From positions 1 through 17,206 of the forward strand of contig JAVBOR010000061.1 of NCBI GenBank assembly GCA_031550325.1: a DNA stretch of 17,206 nt. The letters run 5' to 3'. The notes under the pieces were generated by a model. That model was not told where the DNA came from. It ran no database searches and saw nothing but the letters and a program-made list of their open reading frames with translations. The DNA comes from JAVBTT01 sp031550325 (GTDB taxonomy: Bacteria > Bacillota > Clostridia > Oscillospirales > UBA929). Made by a program: the position numbers and the translations under genes. Of the stretch, positions 1 through 7,273 are shown piece by piece. Position 1 is the first letter of the stretch; each line of letters begins with the position of its first letter.

Positions 1-6
1 ATTCAT
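1..6 (-). CDS. Possible first codons of a leftward gene cut by the window edge
   Basis: On the minus strand an ATG at 6-4 follows a good ribosome binding site, GGGAGG (15-20 on the plus strand), at a spacing of 8 bases. Only two codons lie inside the window, so the product cannot be known. The site sits in the 3' arm of a strong hairpin (16-73), which would hide it in the mRNA. RBS hiding of this kind is known for IS200-type transposase genes, so a small transposase is one guess. A chance ATG is the alternative. Confidence 0.33.
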
Positions 7-15
7 TCGAATGTC

Positions 16-88
16 CTCCCTTTGATTTCCCAAGTGCAGTTGACAGACCGCACTTGTAGTATATCAAAGGGAGTTCTTTTTTTATTTT
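16..88 (+). terminator. Two-tier stem-loop with T-tract; RBS-masking when read leftward
   Basis: An 11-bp perfect outer stem (16-26 with 63-73) encloses a second 7-bp stem (31-37 with 50-56). Read rightward, it is followed by a T-rich run at 74-88, as in an intrinsic terminator, and would stop transcription coming from outside the window. Read leftward, it has no U-run. Instead its 3' arm contains the GGGAGG ribosome binding site of the possible gene starting at position 6. The dual role is inferred; the pairing is seen directly. Confidence 0.6.
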
Positions 89-110
89 CATCGCTAAAGC
101 TCTTTTCGCT

Positions 111-244
111 CCACCGGCATAGCCGGTGGTTGTCTCCAAAAGAAAGGCTTTCACGGATTCGTTCCGGGAAAGCCTTTCTCTGCAAACCGCCACAGCGGTT
201 TGATCCAACCCCCGCTTTGTCAAAGAACCGAAGGTTCTTTGACA
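111..244. repeat. Cluster of four different short perfect hairpins
   Basis: Four unrelated perfect inverted repeats follow one another. They are 111-129 (8-bp stem, loop ATA), 141-179 (12-bp stem with a further 4-bp inner pairing), 183-202 (8-bp stem) and 218-244 (12-bp stem, loop GAA). None has a clean T-run. The last lies 13 bases beyond the stop codon of the leftward gene at 258, so it and the 141-179 hairpin (followed leftward by a short T-rich stretch) may help end that transcript. The 111-129 hairpin has the look of a subterminal IS200/IS605 or REP hairpin. No convincing protein is encoded in 1-257. Confidence 0.6.
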
Positions 245-257
245 GCCTGCCAGACAT

Positions 258-2009
258 TCAGGCCTCGGGCTGTATCTTTTTAAGCAGCCGCCAGGACGAC
301 ATCCCGTGCGGCCGGACCATGCGTTTGAGTCTGAACAAGTCTTCGGGGCCATCCAGGACGTTCAGGCCCTCCCGGCAACTCATACTGCCCCAAAAGCCCA
401 GCTCTTCCATCACCTGATCGGAAATGTCGCTGATGGCGCCGAACGGGTATGTGAAGAATCGTGACTCGACTCCAGTCATCTCCAGCGTGCGCTGCTGCAT
501 TCTGTCAAGATCCTTCGTCAGCCGCTCGCGGTAAACCTCGTCGCTCTCTCCCCACTTCTGCGCACATCCGACGCCTCTGTGCATATCGTAGCCATGGTTC
601 TGGATCTCGACAACGCCGGTTTGAAGCATTTCTCCGATTTGCGTCCAGGTCAGATTGGGATAGTTGATATCGGTTCGGCCGTCTTCGGAGTACTGATCGG
701 TCAGGGTTCCCATGATTGACAAAACGGCTTTCATACCGTATTCTTTAAGCAGGGGGAACACATAGTGGTAGTCGCTGAAGTTTCCGTCGTCAAAGCTCAG
801 CACGACCGGACGCTCGGGCAGCTCGACGCCGTCACGGACGAAAGCCGCCAAATCGGACAGCAACACGGACTCATACCCCTCGTCGCGCAGCGTCTTGAGA
901 TCATTTTCCAACTCTTCGGGCGAAATGCAGAAGCGGCCCTGGCGGGACTTGTCCTGACTCACCGCATGATACATCAGGATCGGCACGGTCGGCGGCGCTT
1001 TGGTCTCCACCGGCTCGGGCACGGCCAGAGAGGCAGCCCTCCCCAGAAGCTCCTCGTCAAAGTCAAACCGGCGGCTGAACTCCTTTGTCTCGGGATCGCG
1101 CACGGTCTCGCTCCTGTTTTTCTGCAGGAGTTCTGTCAGCGCGTAGGCGTCGATCCAGATTTCCCCCGGCCCTTCCTTTTGTGACTCGTCAAAGATCAGC
1201 TGCACGCCGAAGTGCAAATGGCTTTGCTTGATGTTGTTGGTATTTTCCTTGGCGCTGTAGCCGCTTCGCCCGACATACCCGATGACGTCTCCTGCCTTGA
1301 CCAGCTTCCCCTGCTCCATATCGGCGTGGTAGGGCCGGTTCTTGCGCAGATGCGCGTAGTAATAGTACCGTTTACCGTCCAGACTGCGCAGGCCGAGACG
1401 CCAACCGCCGTACTGGTTCCAGCCGACGGCCTCGACGCGCGCCGTCTCCACGGCGATGACGGGCGTTCCCACCGCCGCAAGCATGTCGTGCCCGAGATGG
1501 CGGCGCTTGTAGCCGTAGTCCCTTCCTGTGCCGAAGTCGCCGTAGTGCGCAAACGGAAAGTTCTTGGCGATCGGCGAGAACACCTTGAGCCCGTATTTTT
1601 CCTGCCAGACGGTTTGGCCGTCCACCTCGCGCTGCACGCGGTACTTGCCGACGTATTCGCCAAGCACCGCCTCATACGCTTCGCGGTAATAGGCAAAGTA
1701 CTTCATGTTTTGCGTGAGACTCTCTATACTCTCTCCGGCCTCAAGCTTGCCAAACAGCGTATTCAGATCCCGGTCGCTGAACTTTTTAAAATTTCCGCCG
1801 TACTTCGCGGCCAGATAGGCCAACAGGTCAATCCAGTTCAGCTGCCTGTCCGAGTCATGCGTTTTGATGTCGATGGCGAGCGTCTTCTCCAGCGCCTCCA
1901 GTGTCGGCGTAAAGTCCACCCACTTAATCGGTTCTTTGGCAGCCGCCGGATTGCAAAGCCCGAACAAGCACAGTAGCGCGCACAGCAGCGCCGCGGCCCG
2001 TTTCCACAT
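258..2009 (-). CDS. Secreted M23 peptidase - NodB polysaccharide deacetylase fusion
   Basis: This 583-residue protein probably remodels the cell wall outside the membrane. A signal peptide (residues 1-24, ending PAAA) leads to an M23 metallopeptidase domain (about 145-275). Its expected zinc and catalytic residues are visible: H171 and D175 in HLGHD, H220 in YAH, and H264/H266 in HLH. A linker near 300-340 joins it to a NodB-type deacetylase with ILMYH (344-348), SFDDG (405-409), the metal motif NHGYDMH (471-477) and YPFG. M23 enzymes cut peptide cross-bridges, and NodB enzymes remove acetyl groups from GlcNAc or MurNAc. Both domains keep their key residues, so a bifunctional enzyme is likely; the substrate is inferred. 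The ATG has only a modest AGGGA site about 12 bases upstream. The gene is divergent from the pyrophosphatase gene across a 205-base gap, in which I found no convincing promoter for it. Confidence 0.9.
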   Translation of the reverse strand: MWKRAAALLCALLCLFGLCNPAAAKEPIKWVDFTPTLEALEKTLAIDIKTHDSDRQLNWIDLLAYLAAKYGGNFKKFSDRDLNTLFGKLEAGESIESLTQNMKYFAYYREAYEAVLGEYVGKYRVQREVDGQTVWQEKYGLKVFSPIAKNFPFAHYGDFGTGRDYGYKRRHLGHDMLAAVGTPVIAVETARVEAVGWNQYGGWRLGLRSLDGKRYYYYAHLRKNRPYHADMEQGKLVKAGDVIGYVGRSGYSAKENTNNIKQSHLHFGVQLIFDESQKEGPGEIWIDAYALTELLQKNRSETVRDPETKEFSRRFDFDEELLGRAASLAVPEPVETKAPPTVPILMYHAVSQDKSRQGRFCISPEELENDLKTLRDEGYESVLLSDLAAFVRDGVELPERPVVLSFDDGNFSDYHYVFPLLKEYGMKAVLSIMGTLTDQYSEDGRTDINYPNLTWTQIGEMLQTGVVEIQNHGYDMHRGVGCAQKWGESDEVYRERLTKDLDRMQQRTLEMTGVESRFFTYPFGAISDISDQVMEELGFWGSMSCREGLNVLDGPEDLFRLKRMVRPHGMSSWRLLKKIQPEA

Positions 2010-2214
2010 GGCGATTCACCGTCCCTTGCTTCAGCATTTCTTGATATTTTTTGTCGGATTGCATCAAAAAACACCTGTAAACTTTGCCCAATCTTATGGG
2101 TTTTTGCTGTAGTTTAGGCAAAACGGAACGATATATTATGATGCGGCCTGTTTTGCCCGGCTGCGCGCCGGGCCGCCGAGCCCCTACCCGGCGCACCCAA
2201 AAGGAGGACATGGT

Positions 2215-3537
2215 ATGGTTTTTGTCTGCGGCCACCAAAACCCCGACACCGATTCCATTGTCGCGGCGATCGCTTACGCGCGGCTGAAGGAGCAGGGGAC
2301 GGCGCAGGCCGTCCGGCTGGGCGAGCTCAGCCCTGAGACGCGGTATGTGCTCGAACGCTTTTCGTTTCAGGCACCGCCGCTTCTGACAAACGCGCGCACG
2401 CAAATCAAGGACATTGACATTGACTACTCTCCCAGCGTTCCGCCGGACACCGCGGTCAGCGCGGCGTGGGAGATCATGAAGGCCGGCGGCATCATCACGC
2501 TGCTGGTCACCGACAGAAAAAACCGCCTGCTGGGGATCGTCTCCCCCGGCGATATCGCCGAAGCCGTTCTGCGCGAGGTCTTTTCGGGCTCCCGGCACGA
2601 CACCGCGCTCGAACAGCTGCGCCAGCACCTGGCGGGCGGCGCGCTCACCGTGGACGACATCATGAAGAAGTCCGGGCTGATCACCTTTACCCCCGAGGAT
2701 TATGTCGACCAGGTACGCAGCCACATGCTGGCCACCCGGTACCGCGCTTACCCCGTTTTGGACCGGGACGGCTGTGTGGTGGGCGTCATCAGCCGGTTTC
2801 ATCTGATTCACCACCGGCGCAAGCAGCTCATTCTCGTCGACCACAATGAAAAGTCTCAGTCGGTTCCCGGGCTTGAGCACGCCGAAATACTGGAGATCAT
2901 TGACCACCACCGGCTGGGCGATATTCAAACCGGCGCGCCGATGTTCTTTCACAACGAGCCGGTCGGCTCGACCACGACCATTGTGGCAGGCATGTTTCAT
3001 GAGGCGGGAAAATGTCCTCCGCCCGACCTGGCAGGGCTGATGCTCGCGGGCATTTTGTCTGACACCGTGCTGTACAAGTCCCCTATCTGTGTGGACAAGG
3101 ACCGCCGGATGGCCGCGTGGCTTTCTGATCTTTCGGGCATTGACGACCGGGCGCTCGGCAGGGAGCTTTTCCACGCGTTTGACGCCCAGCTTCAAAACCG
3201 CACCCCCCAGCAGTTCTTTTTTCACAACTTCAAGGAGTACACACTCGGCGGCAAAAAAATCGGCATCGGCCAAATCACGGTCTGGTCGACCGACGCTGTG
3301 CCGCTACAGGCCATTCAGTCCTATATGCACTCCCTTCGCGCAAGCGAGCGCTTTGACCTGCTCTTGTTTATGCAGACTGAGGTCGTGCGCGGCGGCACGC
3401 TGTTTTTGCACTCCTGCGGCGACCCCGAGCTGCTCCACCGCTGTTTTGGCGTAGAGGGCGGAAAGCCGTTCTTCCTCGCCGGCACGATGTCGCGCACAAA
3501 GCAAATCCTTCCGGTGCTGAGCAAGGCTCTCTTATAA
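2215..3537 (+). CDS. CBS-domain manganese-dependent inorganic pyrophosphatase (family II)
   Basis: Predicted cytosolic enzyme that hydrolyses pyrophosphate to two phosphates, with nucleotide control through CBS domains. The N-terminus has the DHH-family motif HxNPDxDS (H7, D11, D13). Two CBS repeats (about 64-120 and 145-200) interrupt the catalytic domain. DHNE (209-212), DHH (230-232), D283 and the C-terminal SRTKQ (426-430) complete the family II pyrophosphatase signature. At 440 residues it lacks room for the DRTGG domain present in longer CBS-pyrophosphatases, so it matches the short, two-CBS type; these are known to be inhibited or activated by adenine nucleotides. The start is fixed by AGGAGG at 2202-2207, 7 bases before the ATG. 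An ATG at 2210 lies in another frame. A possible weak promoter (TTAGGC, 17 bases, TATGAT at 2114-2142) lies upstream. The gene ends in a hairpin and faces recR. Confidence 0.93.
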   Translation: MVFVCGHQNPDTDSIVAAIAYARLKEQGTAQAVRLGELSPETRYVLERFSFQAPPLLTNARTQIKDIDIDYSPSVPPDTAVSAAWEIMKAGGIITLLVTDRKNRLLGIVSPGDIAEAVLREVFSGSRHDTALEQLRQHLAGGALTVDDIMKKSGLITFTPEDYVDQVRSHMLATRYRAYPVLDRDGCVVGVISRFHLIHHRRKQLILVDHNEKSQSVPGLEHAEILEIIDHHRLGDIQTGAPMFFHNEPVGSTTTIVAGMFHEAGKCPPPDLAGLMLAGILSDTVLYKSPICVDKDRRMAAWLSDLSGIDDRALGRELFHAFDAQLQNRTPQQFFFHNFKEYTLGGKKIGIGQITVWSTDAVPLQAIQSYMHSLRASERFDLLLFMQTEVVRGGTLFLHSCGDPELLHRCFGVEGGKPFFLAGTMSRTKQILPVLSKALL

Positions 3538-3547
3538 ATGAAATTGT

Positions 3548-3578
3548 CAAAGCCCAAGGGTGCGACCCTTGGGCTTTG
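3548..3578 (+). terminator. Perfect 14-bp hairpin after the pyrophosphatase gene
   Basis: The 14-base arms 3548-3561 and 3565-3578 pair perfectly around a GCG loop, 10 bases after the stop codon. The following bases (TGGTTTCC) form only a weak T-run, so it may be a weak terminator or an mRNA 3'-end stabiliser. The pyrophosphatase and recR genes converge here, so it may serve both strands. The remaining 3579-3749 holds only a small hairpin (near 3586-3600) and AT-rich sequence. Confidence 0.65.
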
Positions 3579-3749
3579 TGGTTTCCGTCCCGGTGGACGG
3601 GGCTATATGGTCACAAGCATCATGCGGCCTATTGGCTGTGCGCTTGCTTGACTGTCTCTATTGTAACCGGCTTATGTGAACAAATCTTGTAGAAGATATT
3701 AAAAAACAAATAAGGTTTTGTGAACTGATTTTGAAGTCGCTTTGTCGCC

Positions 3750-4355
3750 TCAGATCGTCCGGCGGCCCTCGAGCGCGCGCAGCAGCGTGATCTCATCGGT
3801 GAACTCCAAATGCCCGCCGATGGGCATGCCGTAGGCAAGGCGGGTCACCGTCACGCCAAAGGGACGCAGCAGCCGCGCGATGTACAGTGCCGTCGTATCG
3901 CCCTCGGTGTCCGGATTTGTCGCCAAAATGACCTCGCGCACGCCGCCCGCGTCAACCCGCCTGATGAGATCGGAAATCGTGAGTTCATCGGGGCTTTTGG
4001 CGGCCGACGGGGAAATCACGCCGTGCAGAACATGGTACACGCCCGTGAACTCGCGCGTGCGCTCGATCGCCGCCACATCGCGCGGCTCGGCCACCACGCA
4101 GATGAGCGCGTGATCGCGGCGCTCCTCTGCGCACAGCGCACAGGGCGACTGATCGGTCAAATTGTGGCAAACAGGACAAAGCCCGATGCCATGCTTGGCG
4201 TCGAGCACCGCGCCCGCAAACGCCTCGGCCTGGCCGTCCGGCCAGCCCAGCACGCAAAAGGCAAGCCGCACGGCCGACTTTCGTCCAACTCCGGGCAGCT
4301 TGGCAAACTGTGTAATCAGCGCCTCGACGGCAGGCGGAAAGGCATAGGCGCTCAT
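3750..4355 (-). CDS. recR: Recombination mediator protein RecR
   Basis: RecR works with RecO and RecF to load RecA on single-stranded gaps during recombinational repair. The 201 residues are full length. They show the helix-hairpin-helix LPGVGRKSA (20-28), a four-cysteine zinc finger (C60, C63, C72, C75), a Toprim domain (about 83-175) and the typical C-terminal segment containing YGMPIGG. The start lies 3 bases after the ybaB stop codon, so translation is probably coupled to ybaB. Only a weak GGGGC site lies inside the end of ybaB. It is the last gene of the leftward dnaX-ybaB-recR run, a very common bacterial arrangement. Confidence 0.97.
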   Translation of the reverse strand: MSAYAFPPAVEALITQFAKLPGVGRKSAVRLAFCVLGWPDGQAEAFAGAVLDAKHGIGLCPVCHNLTDQSPCALCAEERRDHALICVVAEPRDVAAIERTREFTGVYHVLHGVISPSAAKSPDELTISDLIRRVDAGGVREVILATNPDTEGDTTALYIARLLRPFGVTVTRLAYGMPIGGHLEFTDEITLLRALEGRRTI

Positions 4356-4358
4356 GAA

Positions 4359-4691
4359 CTAAAACAGCCCCAGGCCGCCGGTGAACTTTCCCATCTCCCG
4401 CTGCATAACCTCTTCGGCCTGGCGCAGCGCCTCGTTGACGGCGGCGAGGATTAGGTCCTGCAGCATGTCCACGTCCTCAGGATCCACCACGTCGGGTGAA
4501 ATGGAAACGGTCAGAAGCTCGCGCTTGCCGGACACCGTCACGGACACGGCGCCGCCGCCGGCGGAAGCCTCAAAGGACTGCGCCTCGATCTCCTCCTGCT
4601 TGGCCACCATATCCTGTTGCATTTTCTGGACTTGCTTCATCATGTTCATGTTGCCCATTCCGCCCATACCGGGCATCTGTCTCTTCGCCAT
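4359..4691 (-). CDS. ybaB: YbaB/EbfC family nucleoid-associated protein
   Basis: Small DNA-binding dimer of the YbaB/EbfC family, nearly always found between dnaX and recR, with a proposed role in nucleoid organisation. The 110 residues have the family layout. A glycine- and methionine-rich start (repeated GM near 8-16) is followed by a helix with MMKQVQKMQQDM, a central strand region (GAVSVTVSGK) and the SPDVVDPEDVDMLQDLI segment. GGGAGG sits 8 bases before the ATG. It lies 20 bases downstream of dnaX and 3 bases upstream of recR, so the three genes form one transcription unit. Confidence 0.95.
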   Translation of the reverse strand: MAKRQMPGMGGMGNMNMMKQVQKMQQDMVAKQEEIEAQSFEASAGGGAVSVTVSGKRELLTVSISPDVVDPEDVDMLQDLILAAVNEALRQAEEVMQREMGKFTGGLGLF

Positions 4692-4711
4692 CGGCTTTTC
4701 CTCCCAATTGT

Positions 4712-6283
4712 TTATTTCAGCAGATCCCCCGCGCGATGCTTCAGCTCGGAGAGACGCTTCTTTGTGTCGGCCTGCTCAGCGCGGCGGACAACAACGCGCG
4801 CGCCGCCGGGAAAAAAGGTCTTCGCCTGATCCAAAAATTCGGGCTGGCGCAGCATGTGCGCCGCCGAATCATCCTCGACGGTCAAAATAAGCTCATCGCC
4901 CTGTTCGGTGGCCGCCGCGGCCTCGGCGATCAGTTTGAAAAAAGGATTGACCGCCCCCAAAAACGCTGCCATGCGCGCGGCGTCGGGCCGCCTCCCCGCA
5001 GGCTCAGCCGGAGGCGCTTGCTCAGCCACGGGCGCTTGCTCCGCCGCAAGGGCCTTCTCAGCCACAGGGGCCTTCTCAGCCGCGGGCGCTTGCTCTGTTG
5101 CGGGCGCCCAGGCTTCGGGGCTCCCCGACGTCTGCCGGGCCGGCAAAGCAGTCTGGGGCTCGGGCGCCCTCGCCGTGGGAAAAGCCGCCCGTGCAGGCTC
5201 GCTCGCGGGCGCGGACGCCGCCTCCCGCTCGGAAGAGCACAGCCGGATCAGACACAGCTCGGCCTCAAGCCTTTTGTTGACGCTGCGCGCCAGACGCGCC
5301 TGCGTCTCTTGAATCAGCAGCAAATGTCCGATGAGCTGCTGCCTTGTAAACAGGTGCGCCATTTCACGCATTTCTCCGCCGGGCCCTGTCAGCGCGGCGA
5401 GCAGCGCGTCCCGCAGAAGCAGGGAAAGCTCGTCAAGCATGGAGGAAACCTCCCGCCCGGCCCGGTAAAACGCGTCCAGATGTCCCAGCGCCCCGGCGAG
5501 GTCCCCATTGGCAATGCTCTCCGCCCAGGCGAGCATGGGTCCGGCCCCGGCGTACCCCAGCACGTCGCGCGCGGCGATCTCGTCAATCGCGGCGCCGGCT
5601 CCGTGCGCTGCGCACTGGTCAAGCAACGACAGAGCGTCACGCAGAGCGCCGTCGGCTGCTCGCGCAAGCAGACGCGCTGCCTCGGGCGCAAGCTCCAGGC
5701 CCTCGGTCCCAGCCACCTCGCAAAGCCGCTGCGCGATCAGTTCCACGGGGATGCGCCTGAACGCAAACCTCTGGCAGCGCGACAAAATCGTGGCCGGCAC
5801 CTTGTGCGTCTCGGTGGTGGCCAGAATGAACATCAGGTGCGCGGGCGGCTCTTCGAGCGTTTTGAGCAGCGCGTTAAACGCGCCGATGGACAGCATATGA
5901 ACCTCGTCGATGATATAGACCCGCTTTTGGGCCAGCACCGGGGTGTAAACAGACTCGTCGCGAAGCGCGCGGATGTTGTCCACGCCCGAATTGGACGCTG
6001 CGTCAATCTCCAGCACGTCCAAAAGGCTTCCGTCCAGAATGCCCCGGCATGTCGGGCAAGTGTTGCAGGGGTCTCCATTGCGCTTGTCGGTGCAGTTGAC
6101 GGCGCGCGCCAGAATCTTTGCGCAGGTCGTTTTGCCCGTCCCTCTTGTCCCTGTGAACAAGTAGGCATGGGAAAGCCGCCCCGCCTCAGACTGCCGGCGA
6201 AGCGTCTCGGTGACATGCTCCTGGCCGACGACATCAGAGAAGCGAAGCGGACGCCATTTCCGATAGAGCGACTGATACAACAC
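4712..6283 (-). CDS. dnaX: DNA polymerase III subunit gamma/tau
   Basis: Clamp-loader ATPase of the replicative polymerase; it loads the sliding clamp and ties the polymerase cores to the replisome. The N-terminus has the family opening LYQSLYRKWRP, Walker A GTRGTGKT (45-52), a zinc module (C64, C73, C76, C79), the Walker B residues D126-E127 and the SRC motif (168-170). A clamp-loader collar region follows (about 200-345). An Ala/Pro/Glu-rich linker (about 352-432), part of which is made by an 18-bp tandem DNA repeat, leads to a tau-like C-terminal domain (433-523). The start codon is GTG, supported by GAGGAG 8 bases upstream and by the family N-terminus. A membrane-protein gene lies 19 bases upstream. 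I see no obvious gamma-forming frameshift site. Confidence 0.97.
   Translation of the reverse strand: MLYQSLYRKWRPLRFSDVVGQEHVTETLRRQSEAGRLSHAYLFTGTRGTGKTTCAKILARAVNCTDKRNGDPCNTCPTCRGILDGSLLDVLEIDAASNSGVDNIRALRDESVYTPVLAQKRVYIIDEVHMLSIGAFNALLKTLEEPPAHLMFILATTETHKVPATILSRCQRFAFRRIPVELIAQRLCEVAGTEGLELAPEAARLLARAADGALRDALSLLDQCAAHGAGAAIDEIAARDVLGYAGAGPMLAWAESIANGDLAGALGHLDAFYRAGREVSSMLDELSLLLRDALLAALTGPGGEMREMAHLFTRQQLIGHLLLIQETQARLARSVNKRLEAELCLIRLCSSEREAASAPASEPARAAFPTARAPEPQTALPARQTSGSPEAWAPATEQAPAAEKAPVAEKALAAEQAPVAEQAPPAEPAGRRPDAARMAAFLGAVNPFFKLIAEAAAATEQGDELILTVEDDSAAHMLRQPEFLDQAKTFFPGGARVVVRRAEQADTKKRLSELKHRAGDLLK
5013..5102 (-). repeat. Five-unit 18-bp tandem repeat inside dnaX
   Basis: Five imperfect 18-base units (starting at 5013, 5031, 5049, 5067 and 5085) share the pattern GGCGCTTGCTCAGCC on the plus strand. 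In dnaX they encode a six-residue repeat of the type A-P-V-A-E-Q/K (residues about 394-424). The length, a multiple of three, keeps the frame. The repeat lies in the flexible linker between the ATPase part and the tau tail. Confidence 0.85.
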
Positions 6284-6302
6284 TCAAAACTCCTCGCCGC
6301 AG

Positions 6303-6863
6303 TCAGCTCGGGGGAATGATCTCCTCCTCCATCGCAAAATCGTCCTCTACAGTCATCGGTTTGAGCAGTTCACGATAGCAGATATAGGCTTCCAGCAAGA
6401 CCACAAACCCGAGCATTATATTCACAAAAAACACCAGTTTGACCAAAGCGGGCATAAACAGCGTAATCACCCACAGCGGCACGACCGGCAGATAAAACAG
6501 AAAGCCGCGGTCGGCCACATGGACAACGTGACGGGATTCAAACCGGACTGCCAGCGCCGAGATCGCGCTGAACATGTATGCCATCAGCAGCACGTCGAGA
6601 AATGCGGCCACCATCTGCATCGTAAGGATCAGCTGAGGCGCGTCGACAAGCTTAAACAGCAAAACGAGCGAGAGCAAAAAGGCCAAAAGCGCAAAATTCT
6701 GCGCCCGGACAAATTTCCGCTCCTGCTCAATCAGAAGGGTAAAGCACACAAACAACCCAAAATACCCCAGCACATCGGGAAAAATATCGATGCCCTGGAC
6801 AGGGATATCAATGAGCGTCATAAACAGGAAGATGCACAGGGTTCGCAATGTTTTGATCCGCAT
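6303..6863 (-). CDS. Multi-pass membrane protein of unknown function upstream of dnaX
   Basis: I do not recognise this 186-residue protein. It has five or six hydrophobic segments (about 5-22, 29-45, 56-72, 78-106, 119-140, 143-162) and an acidic cytosolic-looking tail ending in MEEEIIPPS. No catalytic motif is evident. I chose the ATG at 6863 because it has a GAGGG site 9 bases upstream. A longer reading to 6914 would run into the closing helix of the SRP RNA. It begins 28 bases after the SRP RNA and ends 19 bases before dnaX, so it is probably co-transcribed with both. It interrupts an order in which dnaX normally follows the SRP RNA directly. Whether it has any role in secretion or replication cannot be said. 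Confidence 0.8.
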   Translation of the reverse strand: MRIKTLRTLCIFLFMTLIDIPVQGIDIFPDVLGYFGLFVCFTLLIEQERKFVRAQNFALLAFLLSLVLLFKLVDAPQLILTMQMVAAFLDVLLMAYMFSAISALAVRFESRHVVHVADRGFLFYLPVVPLWVITLFMPALVKLVFFVNIMLGFVVLLEAYICYRELLKPMTVEDDFAMEEEIIPPS

Positions 6864-6890
6864 AGACCACAGCCCTCTGTCACTGTAGGA

Positions 6891-7187
6891 CTGTGTCCTG
6901 TCCGCACCGTACACCCGACTTTGAATGCAACGCTATACCCGCCTTCCGGACAGCCGGCTCGGAAACGGCACCCCCGCGGCACACAAAAAATTCCGCTTAA
7001 TGCTGCTCGGTTCCCCGCCTGACATATTTCACGGGTTTCTGTTGCGCAGGACCGGTTCCTCATCGCTACTTATCCGGGGCTGACGGCACAACGCTGATCC
7101 TGGGCCGGGACTTCATCCCTGCTAAGCGGGTTGCAGGCAACAGGGCACCGCTGGCTCCCCGACTAGTACGGCACGGACAGGACACAC
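6891..7187 (-). ncRNA. ffs: Signal recognition particle RNA, long form with Alu domain
   Basis: The RNA scaffold of the signal recognition particle, which binds Ffh and targets nascent membrane and secreted proteins. The SRP54-binding tip is clear (6995-7027): an AUGUCAGG strand, a GGAA tetraloop and the conserved AGCAGCAUUAAG strand. The 5' part carries the Alu-type core GGGGAGCCAGCGGUGCCCUG, typical of the roughly 270-300 nt RNA of Bacillota. The two ends pair almost perfectly: 7186-7170 with 6892-6908, 17 bp including two G-U pairs. This defines the boundaries to within a few bases. A consensus promoter lies just upstream and no terminator lies downstream, so the mature RNA is probably cut from a longer transcript that continues into dnaX. 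Linkage to dnaX matches the scr-dnaX order in Bacillus. Confidence 0.95.
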
Positions 7188-7205
7188 TCCCAAAAGTGCT
7201 TTCTT

Positions 7206-7234
7206 AGTATATACCATCTGTATCGAATAATCAA
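7206..7234 (-). promoter_or_regulatory. Promoter of the SRP RNA - dnaX unit
   Basis: On the minus strand a -35 box TTGATT (7234-7229) and a -10 box TATACT (7211-7206) are separated by exactly 17 bases. Transcription should start near 7199, about 12 bases before the mature 5' end of the SRP RNA. This is the only strong promoter seen for the downstream membrane protein, dnaX, ybaB and recR. Confidence 0.8.
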
Positions 7235-7273
7235 CCGCTTTCTTGAGGCGCGCAGAGTTCGTAAAAGGCCGTG

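Noticed and set aside
111..244. CRISPR array
   Set aside because: The hairpins differ in sequence from each other and are not separated by spacers of equal length.
1924..3273. Leftward open frame of about 450 codons opposite the pyrophosphatase gene
   Set aside because: It is antisense to clear catalytic motifs and has no domain of its own.
4712..5000. T6 and A6 runs near the dnaX 3' end as gamma-forming slippage sites
   Set aside because: They lie close to the C-terminus (runs near 4810 and 4938) and would not yield a gamma-sized product. Nothing like the E. coli A-AAA-AAG site is present at the right place.
4496..6319. Long rightward open frame of about 600 codons opposite dnaX
   Set aside because: It runs antisense to a certain dnaX gene, is extremely rich in Arg, Leu and Gly and matches no family. 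It results from the high GC and codon bias of dnaX.
6818..7063. Small leftward open frame across the SRP RNA
   Set aside because: The stretch is explained by the SRP RNA structure, including paired ends and the conserved tip.
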